From contig CAVNZM010000009.1 in the NCBI GenBank assembly GCA_963693365.1, forward strand, positions 7,006,001 to 7,070,000: a stretch of DNA of 64,000 bases. The letters run 5' to 3'. The notes below the pieces were generated by a model, which saw only the letters and a list, made by a program, of their open reading frames with translations, had not been told where the DNA came from and ran no database searches. Below, one piece after another: positions 1 through 23,384 of this stretch (its first letter is position 1; every line of letters begins with the position of its first letter). The translations under genes were made by a program, and so were the position numbers. Source of the DNA: Amoebidium appalachense. Taxonomy: Eukaryota > Ichthyosporea.

Positions 1-540
1 TATTCACGTATTGGTACTAGCGTACTCCTAATTTAGTACTCTTATTCACATACACCTATTCACGTAATCCTATCAACATATCCATATTCATTTCTTTGTA
101 TGTCTTCTTTGTATTCACATAACCTATTCCTATTCACGTATTGATACTCAATGGCTCCTCTCCATGCAGATGTACTCACTTACATCTTTTCACGTATTCC
201 TATTCACACATTCCCATTTACGCACACTTATTCACACCTCTTCTCCTATTCATATATATGTGCTTACTTGTTTGCTTATTCTTATTGACGTGTCTAAATC
301 CATATGTTCACATACCCCTCCCTATTCACGTATTTGTATTCACATATTCACACACACACCTCCCTATTCACGTATTTGTATTTACATATTCACCCACACC
401 CCTCCCTAATCACGTATTTGATTTCACATGTTCACATACTTATTCTTACTTGACGTGTCTGTATTCACATGCTCACACAAATCCTTCCTATTCACATATT
501 TGTATTCACGTATTCACATATTTCTAATCCCCCACCCCAG
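1..540. repeat. Degenerate TTCACGTAT-type tandem repeat
   Basis: The left edge is built of variants of TATTCACGTATTTG and ATTCACATATTCAC, with a loose period near 46 bp between about 313 and 450. No credible exon is seen. It runs straight into the acceptor (CCCCACCCCAG) of the first FIT2-like exon, so it is probably intron of that gene. Confidence 0.6.
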
Positions 541-5760
<5,220 letters not shown>

Positions 5761-5989
5761 GTGGGTCACAGTTACGTGTGTGAATATGTGTGTGTAGTGT
5801 TGGTGAGTGCTGGGGGGAAGAGGAGGGGGAGAGGGAGTTGGGTCGGAGGGGGAGGGGGGAGGAAAATGGGACGACGGGGGAAGGGAAGGGTGGGGTTGGG
5901 GGTGGGGGGACGGGGAGGACGGAAGGTGAAGAATGGGAGGGGGGGGGGGGGGGGGGGGGGGGGGGATCTGGGTGCAAGTCTTTTCGCGC

Positions 5990-6051
<62 letters not shown>

Positions 6052-6900
6052 GGTGGGTGTTTGAGTGGGTGTGTGTGTGTGTGTCTGTGTCTGTGTCTGT
6101 CTGTGTCAGTGTTTGCAGATGTACATATCCAAAATAGAACTCCCGTGCACACACAGACACCCATACACCGCTTGTGCATGCTGCACATTTATTTGCATAA
6201 ACTTTACCCCTCCCCTTCCCCCGCCCCCCCTCCCCCCCCCCCCTCCCCTTCGGAGCCCTTGCTGGCGTGTGATTGGGTGTGTATTTGTATAACTCCTGCT
6301 ATGCTGCATATCACGCTCTATCATCTCTTTTCCCTCCTTCTTCCCCCCCTCCTCCCCGCTCCCCTCCCTCCCTCACGCTTTCGCACTCTCCCTTCCCCTC
6401 CCCACGCTCTCTCTCTCTCTCCCCTCCCCCCCCCCATCTCACTCTCTCCCTCTCTCCCTCCCTCCCCAGGCCCTCTCTCTCTCTCCCCCCCCTCCCCCCT
6501 CCCCCCACCGGCAAGCAACCCCAATATCTCCTGAATTAAAAATCCTTCTCCCCGTTCTTCTCTTTCCTGATCCTACAGACATTCACAACGAACATACGCA
6601 TACACCCTCACCCACACACCCTGTTCATGCACCTGCTCTTAGTGACCCACGGCAGAAACCAACACACACAAATACACACATTCACACGCGCACGCGCACG
6701 CGCGCGCGCGCACGCGCGCGCACACACAAACACACACACACACACATGCACATGCACATGCACGCACACGCACACGCACACACACACACACGCGCATTCA
6801 AACACACGCTCAAACACACACACACAAACACCCATACAAGCGCAAGATTCAACAACACACAGGCACAAACCGTACACACCCGTGTACACACGTCCACTTG

Positions 6901-7021
<121 letters not shown>

Positions 7022-7071
7022 CACACGTCCCCCCCCCCCTCCTTCCCCTTCTCCCCCCCCCCCCCCCCCCC

Positions 7072-7472
7072 TTTACTTCCATGCAACCGGGCATGGTTGC
7101 TCTGTGTCGTGCATCTGTAAGCACATACGTGTTTGTCGCTGCACTGCATTAGTTTGCACACACATCTTCACCGTTTTGCTCACCTTGCTTGCATAAGCAA
7201 CCCTGCTCGTCTTTGATCAAGACGGGTTGACCCACCCAAGTTCAGTTGATGCTGCTGTCTGAGTTGGAGCGTCGTATATACGCGGGCTAAGGGGTCGAAA
7301 CTCAGACGCAATTGATGACTTGGGCCCTCCCTGAGGATGGGCTCTGCTTATGACGCATACTGTGCGCATGGCTGATGCTGCATACTTGAATGTTTGCCTT
7401 TGCATGTGTCCTGCACCATGCTTCTCATCGTGTATGCGTACTTCGTACTGTGTTCCGCATTCAAACCCCCCC
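7072..7472 (+). mobile_element. SINE-like element, subfamily A, copy 1 of a tandem pair
   Basis: This is about 400 bp. In order it has CTGAGTTGGAGCGTCG, which resembles a tRNA box A region; GGTCGAAACTC, which resembles box B, about 30 nt later; the core GGGCCCTCCCTGAGGATGGG; the hairpin GCGTACTTCGTAC; and the end GTTCCGCATTCAAA followed by a C-run. It is indistinguishable by eye from 7524-7924 (offset 452). Confidence 0.85.
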
Positions 7473-7523
7473 TGTCTTCTTTGAGAGGTGTCCTTTCAGG
7501 ACAGACCACTGTGTGGAGACATC

Positions 7524-7924
7524 TTTACTTCCATGCAACCGGGCATGGTTGCTCTGTGTCGTGCATCTGTAAGCACATACGTGTTTGTCGCTGCACTGCA
7601 TTAGTTTGCACACACATCTTCACCGTTTTGCTCACCTTGCTTGCATAAGCAACCCTGCTCGTCTTTGATCAAGACGGGTTGACCCACCCAAGTTCAGTTG
7701 ATGCTGCTGTCTGAGTTGGAGCGTCGTATATACGCGGGCTAAGGGGTCGAAACTCAGACGCAATTGATGACTTGGGCCCTCCCTGAGGATGGGCTCTGCT
7801 TATGACGCATACTGTGCGCATGGCTGATGCTGCATACTTGAATGTTTGCCTTTGCATGTGTCCTGCACCATGCTTCTCATCGTGTATGCGTACTTCGTAC
7901 TGTGTTCCGCATTCAAACCCCCCC
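7524..7924 (+). mobile_element. SINE-like element, subfamily A, copy 2 of a tandem pair
   Basis: This is a direct duplicate of 7072-7472. The 51-bp spacer 7473-7523 (with GGACAGACCACTGTGTGGAG) matches the 5' part of the copy near 17100 on the other strand. The spacer therefore belongs to the element, and a full unit is at least 452 bp. Confidence 0.85.
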
Positions 7925-8096
7925 CCCCCCTCCCACCCCCCACCACCACCAGCACCACCACCCCTTACACACACACACACACACATCCCCCCTCCCCCCT
8001 CCCCTCCCCCCGCGCGCACACACACACACAAATACACACGAACACCCACGCACACACACACACGCGAGCACACGCACACACACACACACACATCCC

Positions 8097-8127
<31 letters not shown>

Positions 8128-8407
8128 AAACACACATGGACGAACAGGCACACACATATCCCCCCCCCCCCCCCCCCCACACACACACACCCACACGCAC
8201 ACACACACAACCCACACAATCACACACACGCACGCACGCACACACACACACACACACTCAGCCCACACACACACAATCACATACACCCCCCCACACACAC
8301 CTATCCCCACCCCCTTCCCTCCCCCCTCACCCCCCCCCCCCCCCACCACCACCACCACCCCACCTCACGCCACCCCCCCCCCCGTCCCCAGCCCACCGAA
8401 ACACACG

Positions 8408-8438
<31 letters not shown>

Positions 8439-8439
8439 T

Positions 8440-8470
<31 letters not shown>

Positions 8471-8494
8471 CCACACACACACACACAGCCGCAG

Positions 8495-8652
8495 GACCAA
8501 GACCCCCCTCCAAGGGTGCAACCACCCCCGGCACCCCCTCCGGCCACTACAACCTTCGTGACCGTTCTAGCATTCCCCGTCCCGATAAGGGAATTTCATC
8601 CGGAACCCCCCCGCCCTCTGCATTTAAGAAACCCCACCACAAGGAAAATTGA
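8495..8652 (+). CDS. Candidate terminal exon of an unidentified gene
   Basis: After an acceptor-like CAGCCGCAG a frame needing one base from a previous exon runs 52 codons to TGA. It is rich in Pro, Ser, Gly and basic residues, contains HYNLRDRSS, and ends PHHKEN, so a KEN tripeptide is at the very C-terminus. NLR-R motifs and KEN boxes occur in nuclear and cell-cycle proteins, but no family is recognised. A second frame is also open here, no upstream exon is established, and its phase does not match a join to FIT2-like exon 4. Complex sequence with ordinary codon usage is the main support. Confidence 0.3.
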
Positions 8653-9129
8653 CTTGCAGCCGCAACCGACGCGGAGAGGTTAATATGACGCCTGTTATAC
8701 GTCACATTGATGTTAGGTTATGGGATTGCATTTGCCTATATATGGTGGGCATTTCCTTTTTTGGAAATGGTGCTGTCTGCTTATAATGAAGACGGCGTAT
8801 TTGTTGGCATAGGCGTTAAAGGGTGGCTAATTTTAGGTGTTTAGTGGGGAGGGTGTTATTTAGCTGTTCAGGTAAATTACGGACACCATGTCGTGGTTGG
8901 GTGCCGCACTAATATTTTGGTAGTCTAAAATGGTGAATCAGGCTAATCATTATAAGGATAAAATAAATGTTGATTTATAATTTTGGTGTGAAAACACTAC
9001 ATAATACTATGATTATAGTAACAATAAAGTAAAGCCAATACCTGCAACCAGTGGCTTTGGATATGGATACAATACCCAGCGTTGCAAAGCTTGTTTGCGC
9101 AAATGTGTGTGAGCGCGTGTACATGTGCG

Positions 9130-9170
<41 letters not shown>

Positions 9171-9965
9171 ACGCGCATGCACCCAGGTGTATCATGTTTT
9201 GGGTCTCATGGGGTTGACAGCAGGCCCGGACATATTGATGAGGGATGGTAAGGTCATGAAAGGCCATAAATGTGTTTGAACCAAGGCCTCCTATATTCCC
9301 ATTCTCTTTTAAAAAAGATCATAAACATTCCGGCTTTAAATTTTCTTTGAAGTTTATCAATACTTTTTTAGCTCACGCAAGACTTCCTGCCCGGGCATAT
9401 TTCTATATTTGGCTAGAATACTAACTGTTATAATATATTATGATAGGAGGCCCGGGGTTTGAACTGCCCCATATTCCGTTAACCCTATTGCGCCTGCCTG
9501 TGCGGTTGTTGTGATCCCACAACAACGGCCACAAATTTACAGAAGATTTTTTCTTTTACTGGTTTGTCTATTTTGTTGGGCAGCTTTGGCCCGACAAGGC
9601 AATCCCGTTGACTTGTCGAACACATCACCACGAACATAAACACATCACATCACACACACCGCACGCGCGCGCGCACACACACGCGCACAGATATCAAAAT
9701 ATAGGCACACGGAACGATACACCAATGTAAATCAAACACCGCGCCCGATAAATTGCTTTTACAACAGTTACTGTAAACACACGACACGACATACACCTTG
9801 CACCCAGACCACTCCAGGCCACCGCACAAAAAAAACAAGTAAGCTAGGAGCCATACGCGAATCAATCAACATGGCATAATAGTTTACACACACATATTAA
9901 TTGGTATAAAAGGTGGGATCAAAACATTAACATATATAGTCTAAAATATAGATAAACTATATATT
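8653..9965. other. AT-rich spacer before SKP1 gene 1
   Basis: Mostly unique sequence with one (TG)n at 9137-9168 and an AATAAA at 9022-9027 on the + strand. No exon is seen. It is the 3' flank of the minus-strand SKP1 gene 1. Confidence 0.6.
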
Positions 9966-14503
<4,538 letters not shown>

Positions 14504-15369
14504 GTTTTCTGATTTATAAAAAAAGAAATCCCTTTACTTCCGTTTTCCACTGACCGAAGTGCCCGCCCCAGTTTTTCCTGTGTCACTTGCAACCATGATG
14601 ACGATTCGGCTCCGAAAACGAAAACCCCCGAGGAAACATGGCTAAATGACAGCATGATCAACAAACCTATTTAAACAATTTTAAAAATAAGAGACTTTTT
14701 AATATCGGAACAGTTTAGATTTAAGTTTTGCCGGCTCAACAGTTTACTGATTTACCGATCGATGTCTGCAACACAGCAACACAGCTGCTGTGTTCGTGCA
14801 TGTATGTGTGTTTGTGTGTGTGCCTCTTTATTTTGGCCACCAAACACTGCTGGAGAAGGAGGAGAAGGAGGGGGGGAAGGAGGTGGTGTGTGTGTGTGTG
14901 TGTGTGGTGGGGGGGGGGGGGGGGGGGGGATGGCGGCAGCAGCAAAGGAAAACAGCACCCAGTTTTCCGGCTGCTCTTACAAGTCGCCATGTCACCAAAC
15001 AAGGCAACGAAGTCACAAGCATCACACACGTATCATGTTTCACAGACCATGCAGGGTGAACGGCAGTCCATGACATCTAACCTTGCGGCCCAATTCTAGT
15101 TTTAATTCGTTTTTGAGTTGTCAGAAACTCATGTGCCAGCACTGACCCCTGTTTTTGTGTAGCTCCTTCAATAATCACAAGTGTGTTGCGAGACATTCGG
15201 ACCCCGGTAATCCCTCCAGAGGTAACCAAGGCCTATTGTTGAGATAGTCAAGTATTCTAAGCTGAGCAGAAAAGGAAACAAAAGACCAGCATTGATAGTA
15301 AAGCAGTTTATCCTACATTTTCAAGGTCCTGCGTACATATGTTTTGGGTTTGTGTGTGTGTTTGTGTGT
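14504..15369. other. Spacer between the two SKP1 genes
   Basis: 866 bp that must hold the promoter of gene 1 and the 3' end of gene 2. TTTATT at 14827-14832 is an AATAAA on the minus strand, about 540 bp past the gene 2 stop, and is a candidate poly(A) signal. One G-run lies near 14910-14929. I see no clear TATA box at a usual distance. Confidence 0.5.
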
Positions 15370-15516
15370 TTACTTCTCCTCGCACCACTCGTTCTCTTTG
15401 CGAATTTGTTCCTCCTCCTCGGGTGTAAAGTCGTTCTTGATGTTGAAGGTCTTGCGGATTTCCTCTGGTGTCTTGCCTGAAAGCAAAGATGATCAGCTTT
15501 GGATCACGCCGGGGAT

Positions 15517-15553
<37 letters not shown>

Positions 15554-18067
15554 AAGTGAAAATTCAGGTCAACCGTTCAAAAACCGCTCGCAAAAAAGAA
15601 GGGGGGGGGGGGGGGGGGGGGGGGGTTCACCGTTTAGACGGAACCACAGAGTAGGACACATTCATGGCTAACGATACACTGCAGATTTTACAAACGAGCT
15701 GGGGGGAGGGGGCGGGAGGGGGGGGGGGGGGGGGTGAAAGCGGAACACGGTACGAAGTACGTATACACGATGAGAAGCATGGTGCAGGACACATGCAAAA
15801 ACAAACATTCACGTATGCAATATCAGCAATGCGCACAGTATGCGTCATAACAAGAGCCCATCCTCAGGGAGGGCCCAAGTGGGTAGAATGCACAGCAGCA
15901 TACCAGACACACACCACCGACAACACATTGCAGTCTGAAAAACACAGATAAAGGAGTAGCATCACAAGCAGAACCTATTCTCAGGCGGGAGCCAAGACAC
16001 AAAACACAAGGACACACAGTACAAGAGTTTCGACCATTCAACTCGCAAGGGGAGCCTAACTCCGATACTTTGTGTGTGTGTGTACGGTGGTACTGGTGGC
16101 AGAGGGAGGAGGAGAGGGGGGGGGGGCGAAGGAAGGAGGGCAGAGAGAGGGGGGGGGGGGGGAGGGGGGTCCTACAACAGGTAGAAGGATAAACTTTTTT
16201 TCCCGAGAAACCAAGTGTAGTTTAGGTGTGTTTTCCAAACGGTAAACTTTGAAGGGGAGACCCGCTGCGGGGGGGGGGGGGGGGGGGGGGCGGGGGGCTC
16301 AGGTGGGTGGAGTGCGAGGAACCGTGAACAGCTAGGGAAGGTAAAAGAACAGAAAAAGTCACAGGCAGTGTGACCCCGGGGGGGGGGGGGGGGGTGGAGG
16401 GGGGGTACACACCCTTGATCATGTTTGCGACGGTCTTGCAGGTGAGGTCGAGGAGGGGCTTGATGTCGAGGTAGTTTGCGGCCAGAATCAGCTCAAACAG
16501 GGTGCCCTGGTCCCCCCCCACGAAGTCCTGGTCCCACGGCTCTATGTCGTCCGTATGCTTCTCCTTGTTTTCGTCTTCGTCGGCTGCCACAGGCTCGTCA
16601 TCCTTGTGGTGCTCGCAGTAGGCAATCACCTGGGAAAAAAACAAGTTTTTTAGAAGGCCTCTGCTTTAGAAACAGGAAAACTGATATTTGGTGCTAAAAA
16701 TCTTAAGGGCGAAGAGATGAGGCAAACAAGCGCGTGCTTCAAAGAGAATGGAAAGCTTTGGTTTGCGAAACACGGTACGAAGTATAACTACATGATGAGA
16801 AACACGTTGCAATCAGCACGCGCACAGGGTGCAGCATAAGCATTGCCCATCCTCTCAGGGGGAGTGCATGTCATCATCAAATGCATCTGAGCTTCGAACC
16901 TTTGGCCTCGCTCACACAAACCAACTCAAACAACAGCATCCATAGGAACTTAGGAGGGTCACTCAGCAACAAGCATGTGAGCAACGGTTGATGTGTGTGT
17001 CGCCAAACCATGCAGAGAAAAAAATGCGTATATGCTTAGAGATGCACGATATAGAGCAACCAAGCCCGGCTGCATGAGAACAAAGTCTCTCTACGCAGTG
17101 GTCTGTCCAGAAATCACATCTCTGAAAGAAAGGGGAAAGGGCGGGGCGGGGGGAGGGGAGGGGGGGGGGGGGGGGGGGGGGTAATGCATCAAAAAATACG
17201 AAGTACACACGAACAAAACGGATAACACGATGCAGAATGCAAGCCATACATAAAGAGTATGCATAATAAGCAGAGCCCATCCTCAGGGGGGGCCCACGTC
17301 ATCCACAGTACCCGAGTTTCGACCTATTCACCTAGTTAACGAAACCCAACTCAGACACTGTTTCACTTGAAAATGGGTAGGTCACCCGTCTTGATCAGAG
17401 ACGAGCAGGGTTGCTTATGCAGGCAAGGGCAGTGGGAAAGGCCGGGGGTTAAAGTTGCAGCAGTAAGCAGAAGCAAGAAAAATATAGATAGGAACTCAGG
17501 AGACGGGGCTTCTAGGAAGCCCCCCCGTCGCTACCTAAGTCGATACTTCCCTGGCTAACATACTACACCAGCTGAAAAGAATTAAGTCCTGAAGGCCGCA
17601 GAATTCGCAATCAGGGGAAAATATGAGATTTGACCCACGCCGCAGGGTAGTAACACGTTTACTAGGGCGGAACTTTAACTTCTTCGAACGGAAAGCTATG
17701 CCCCCGGATGTCAGCCGGAAAATAGTATCACCCATTGCTTTGGGCTTGAAAAAAGCCAAATCGATGGTCCGAGTTATGTTACACCGTCGGGTAACATGCC
17801 GCATGGGTTCCAAGGGAGCTGCCGCCAACAAAGCGGTGTGTGCATGTGTGCGCGTAACGCAATGTGTGAAGTGTGTCTATAGCTATGAGAGGGGGTATGC
17901 AGAAGTGGACAGATGAAGTGTGTGGAGAGATAAACAGTAGGAAGAAAAGTAGACACTGGTGTGTGCAACCCCGCACAACATATACACACACACACACACA
18001 TATATAAGCGAAGATTACAGGTAATCAACCAGAACAACAAAAGACAAGCAAAACAACGGGCGCCAAA

Positions 18068-18151
<84 letters not shown>

Positions 18152-18532
18152 GGGGGAGGGGGGGGGGAGGGGGAGGGGGGGAGGGGGGTCTTAGGGATGC
18201 TGCAGAAACGTCAGATATTAGACAAATCGTACCAATACGATCATTCTCTCGTATATGAGAGAAGATTGTGACTAGTGATGTGCAGAGCTGGTTAAGACCT
18301 GTTGAGTGTGCAGAGAAAATGGGAGGGGGGGGGGGAGGGGGGGGGGGGGAGTAGGGAACACCAACAGAGATAATCTTGGTGCCTAAGTTTACTTTGAAGG
18401 GTGTGTATGTTGGGAACATGTAGCAACTCCTTAACGGGGGATTGTGCTAGGGACGATCTTTTGAGAGCTGCAGAAAATTTAACCACAGCTTTCGCTATTT
18501 GGGTGTGTGTGTGGGCACAAGAAGCGAGCAAG

Positions 18533-18608
<76 letters not shown>

Positions 18609-19474
18609 TACAGGGGTGGGCTGGAGAGCGTTGTCAGATGTAACTTACTTGTACGGTAAATGTAGGTGCACGTGGATATAAGGCACTGTAAAAGAAAATA
18701 GGTGCGCAGAAACAAAATGCATAAGTTACTGACATACAGCCCAGCCAAGAATTTACTCTCCCCTGCTTTGCAGAACGAGGAAGAGGGAGCAAACAGAACG
18801 AGGAAGAGGGAGCAAAAGGAGGCAAGAGGGCTCTGAGTGTGTACGTGTGTGTGCGCGCGCTCGTGTGTGTGTGTGTGTGTGTGCGTGTGGGCATGTGGGC
18901 GTGGGCGTTTGCGTGTGCGTGTGTGTGAGGGGGGGAGGGGGGAGGGGTGAAGGAGTGCAGTACCTTTTCCAAAATGGAGCCGGACACGTTAGGAAGAGGC
19001 ACGGGGAGGTTGCTAGACTCGTCACTCAGAAGAACATCTGCAAAGGCAATAAATAGCAGCTTGAAAAAGGGAGCACAACATACATGTCGCCACCAAGGAA
19101 AAATCGCAAAATACACCCACCAAAAACGATTCTTGTCAAGCACATAGACAAGGAAGCCATGACCTCTGTCCCTACAGCACCGCGAGCAGTCACATAGGAA
19201 CCAAATAAACTACCATGTTCACAGCCAAGAAAACCCGCAAAGTAAACCAACCAAACATGATTCTTGTAAAGCATATAGACAAGGACACGCTGACATCTGT
19301 CTCAACAGCAACAAGAGTTGTGGTGTAGGAACCCAATAACAAAGTAGGGAATTCCAGCAACATACCATCGAACATGGTTTTGACTGTAGCCGACATGCAC
19401 GCGACCTTGTAGTCCACTTCGATCAGCTTTCCGTCGCTGCTCTGCAGCGTAACCTTTCTCCCTTCAGCTGCCAT
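15370..19474 (-). CDS. SKP1: SKP1, SCF ubiquitin ligase adaptor (gene 2, upstream copy)
   Basis: Four minus-strand exons, 19366-19474, 18964-19037, 16413-16629 and 15370-15476, total 507 bp and encode 168 residues. It is the paralogue of the gene at 9966-14503. The products differ at the extreme N-terminus ([15 protein letters not shown] here, MASAEPAPDRKVTLQSNDG there), at SSNLPVP versus SSTLPVP and at KEKHTDD versus KEKQTDD; I found no other difference. Splice positions and phases (1, 0, 1) are identical, and intron lengths are close (328, 2334 and 936 bp here). Both copies keep the complete POZ-like and C-terminal domains, so both are probably functional. Head-to-tail order points to tandem duplication. 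Confidence 0.97.
15735..16066 (-). mobile_element. Two adjacent SINE-like copies in SKP1 gene 2 intron 3
   Basis: 15735-15882 is a good A-type 3' half (CCTCCCTGAGGATGGGCTC, CGTACTTCGTACCGTGTTCC). 15885-16066 is an older, diverged copy with CCTGAGAATAGGTTCTGCTT and GGTCGAAACTC. Both are on the minus strand, in sense. Confidence 0.75.
16755..17490 (-). mobile_element. Two long SINE-like copies in SKP1 gene 2 intron 2
   Basis: 16755-17128 is a diverged full-length A-type copy. On the minus strand it reads GGTTCGAAGCTC, a perfect fit to the tRNA box B consensus GWTCRANNC, downstream of TTTGAGTTGGTTTG. 17185-17490 is a B-type copy whose 5' part (CACCCGTC, CTGCTCGTCTCTGATCAAG, then a CCCCCGGCC stretch) is shared with 60850-60960. 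Both are in sense. Confidence 0.8.
18071..18147. repeat. (GA)n microsatellite in SKP1 gene 2 intron 2
   Basis: About 38 GA units after an A-run, followed by G-rich sequence; the same intron has (TG)n at 18535-18607. Confidence 0.95.
19088..19348 (-). repeat. Two-unit degenerate tandem repeat in SKP1 gene 2 intron 1
   Basis: Units starting near 19088 and 19220 (period about 130 bp) share GATTCTTGT-AAGCA-ATAGAC and neighbouring sequence. It fills most of the 328-bp intron and includes no exon sequence. Confidence 0.75.
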
Positions 19475-20372
19475 GGTTGCGTTTAGGTTCTGAAGGTGAA
19501 ACGTGGACTAAGACTTCAAGAAAATTTTCGTTTCTGAACTTCTTGTAGGCTTTGTTGGTGTTAGGTTGGTGTGGGGCGATAAGATTGCGTGACCCCAGAA
19601 CGTCGATTAGGTAGAGTTTTTTTCAAAAATCAATACATACAGCACTTTGAAATTAAAATTTTATGTCAATATTCAGGAGTTTTCATTTGCTGAATGAACG
19701 CATTGTGGCGATTGGCCACTAGCCGGTGATGTGGCGGGAAACATGACAGTATGATATTGTGATCCGGTGAGTAACTTTCTTTCGAAGCTACCGATGCTAG
19801 CCTCTGCTTACCCATAATATGTAATAGGGGTGTCATATACTACGATGGCGCTCATTGTTGCCTAGCATGTACATATGTCACTGGCTACATTTGATTGGCT
19901 GCGCTGGAAAACGCAGTAGGCCGTCGAATGTGGCTGGGCCTCCGGCAGTGTCCACGCAATCAGAAGTGTGTAAACCCATGATGGTTTCATGTGGACTCGA
20001 GTCTCGAGGCCAGGGCATGCGCATGTACACGTTTTCCAAAATAAGTGCACATACAAATAAAGGGAAATGTCTGAATGTTTTAAAAAGTTCACATTTAGCC
20101 TATCTGCGCATTTATTTTCTTCTATTGGAAGTAGTATTATGAAATAAGCAGTGCCTGGATGGTGAGTCAGCCGTTGATCCTGGGGCCTACATGTGTAACG
20201 GCGGAGTTGATGACGACATATATGTGCCAAATATGGCTCGAACCGCCGAGCCAATCAGATTGCCTAATTTCAGGAATGTAATGTGACGTCAGACTTTTGG
20301 CCGATGCGCCAATCGGATTATCTAAATGTGGCGGAATGTGTGGTATTTGATTTTCCTAGTACCGAGACAAAG
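19475..20372. other. Complex spacer upstream of SKP1 gene 2
   Basis: Unique, low-repeat sequence that must include the promoter of the minus-strand SKP1 gene 2. TGATTGG/CCAATCA motifs occur at 19892 and 20251, with CCAATCGG at 20309. No gene is recognised. Confidence 0.55.
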
Positions 20373-22641
<2,269 letters not shown>

Positions 22642-22726
22642 ACTACAATAGATGTCGGGTGATGATTATATATCAGGGTTTACTTTCTCTACGAGAGATG
22701 TGCACCATCATAAAGACTAAGAGAAA

Positions 22727-23384
22727 TCAATTAGTTGGGCAAAGGGCCTCCGAGGCTCTTTTGCCCAAGAAAACAACAACACACGGGTACAACAGTATGT
22801 ACATACTTTTAGGCCTATGTGTTGAATTATGGAATAAAAAACTCACAAAACGCATCTTATTACAACTCCCTGAGACGCGAGGTGAATGACATATTATTGA
22901 ACATACAATAGGATGACCTTGACAAGTTGTCGGCCCCAAGTCGGCTTTGGTAGAGACGGATGATCGATTGCAAGAATTTGCATAAGTGATCGTGGAAAGT
23001 TCAAGCCAATTTTCATGCACTTTCATGGATAGCCACCTTGGTCCCAAATTGATGACGTCAACACTGTTTTTCAGCACAGTGTTGCTCAGGTGATACTTTT
23101 TTCTGTGCTACCGTAGTTTCAAGGTTTGGGATCGGAGCGTTTTGTGAGGCAGCATTGGGTTGCATTGGTTTTTTAGTTAGAGAAGCTGACGTAAGCTTAA
23201 AAGAGGTTATATTAATTTACCAAGCCCCTCTTTCCGTTTCTTTTTTTTTTTTTTTACATCCTAGCCTCTATAACTACAGCAGAACAGTTAACAGCTGCAT
23301 ATCCACGTCTTCTCCTCTGTATTCACACTTCCATATTACCAAAAGTATATAGCTCCTTTTTTTGGAGGGCATTTTTAGGGCGGG
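22727..23384. other. Spacer upstream of PSMD8
   Basis: Unique sequence, no gene seen. GTATATAGC at 23345-23353 is a TATA-like string about 35 bp before the PSMD8 start codon; whether it is the promoter is unknown. Confidence 0.4.

Noticed and set aside
6118-6210. Possible FIT2-like fifth exon after GTTTGCAG
   Set aside because: The open stretch is short, has no family similarity I recognise, and no donor could be chosen with confidence.
9440-9480. Possible tRNA B box (GGGGTTTGAACTGCCCC), and similar strings near 44560 and 14150
   Set aside because: No matching box A, cloverleaf arms or terminator could be found around them.
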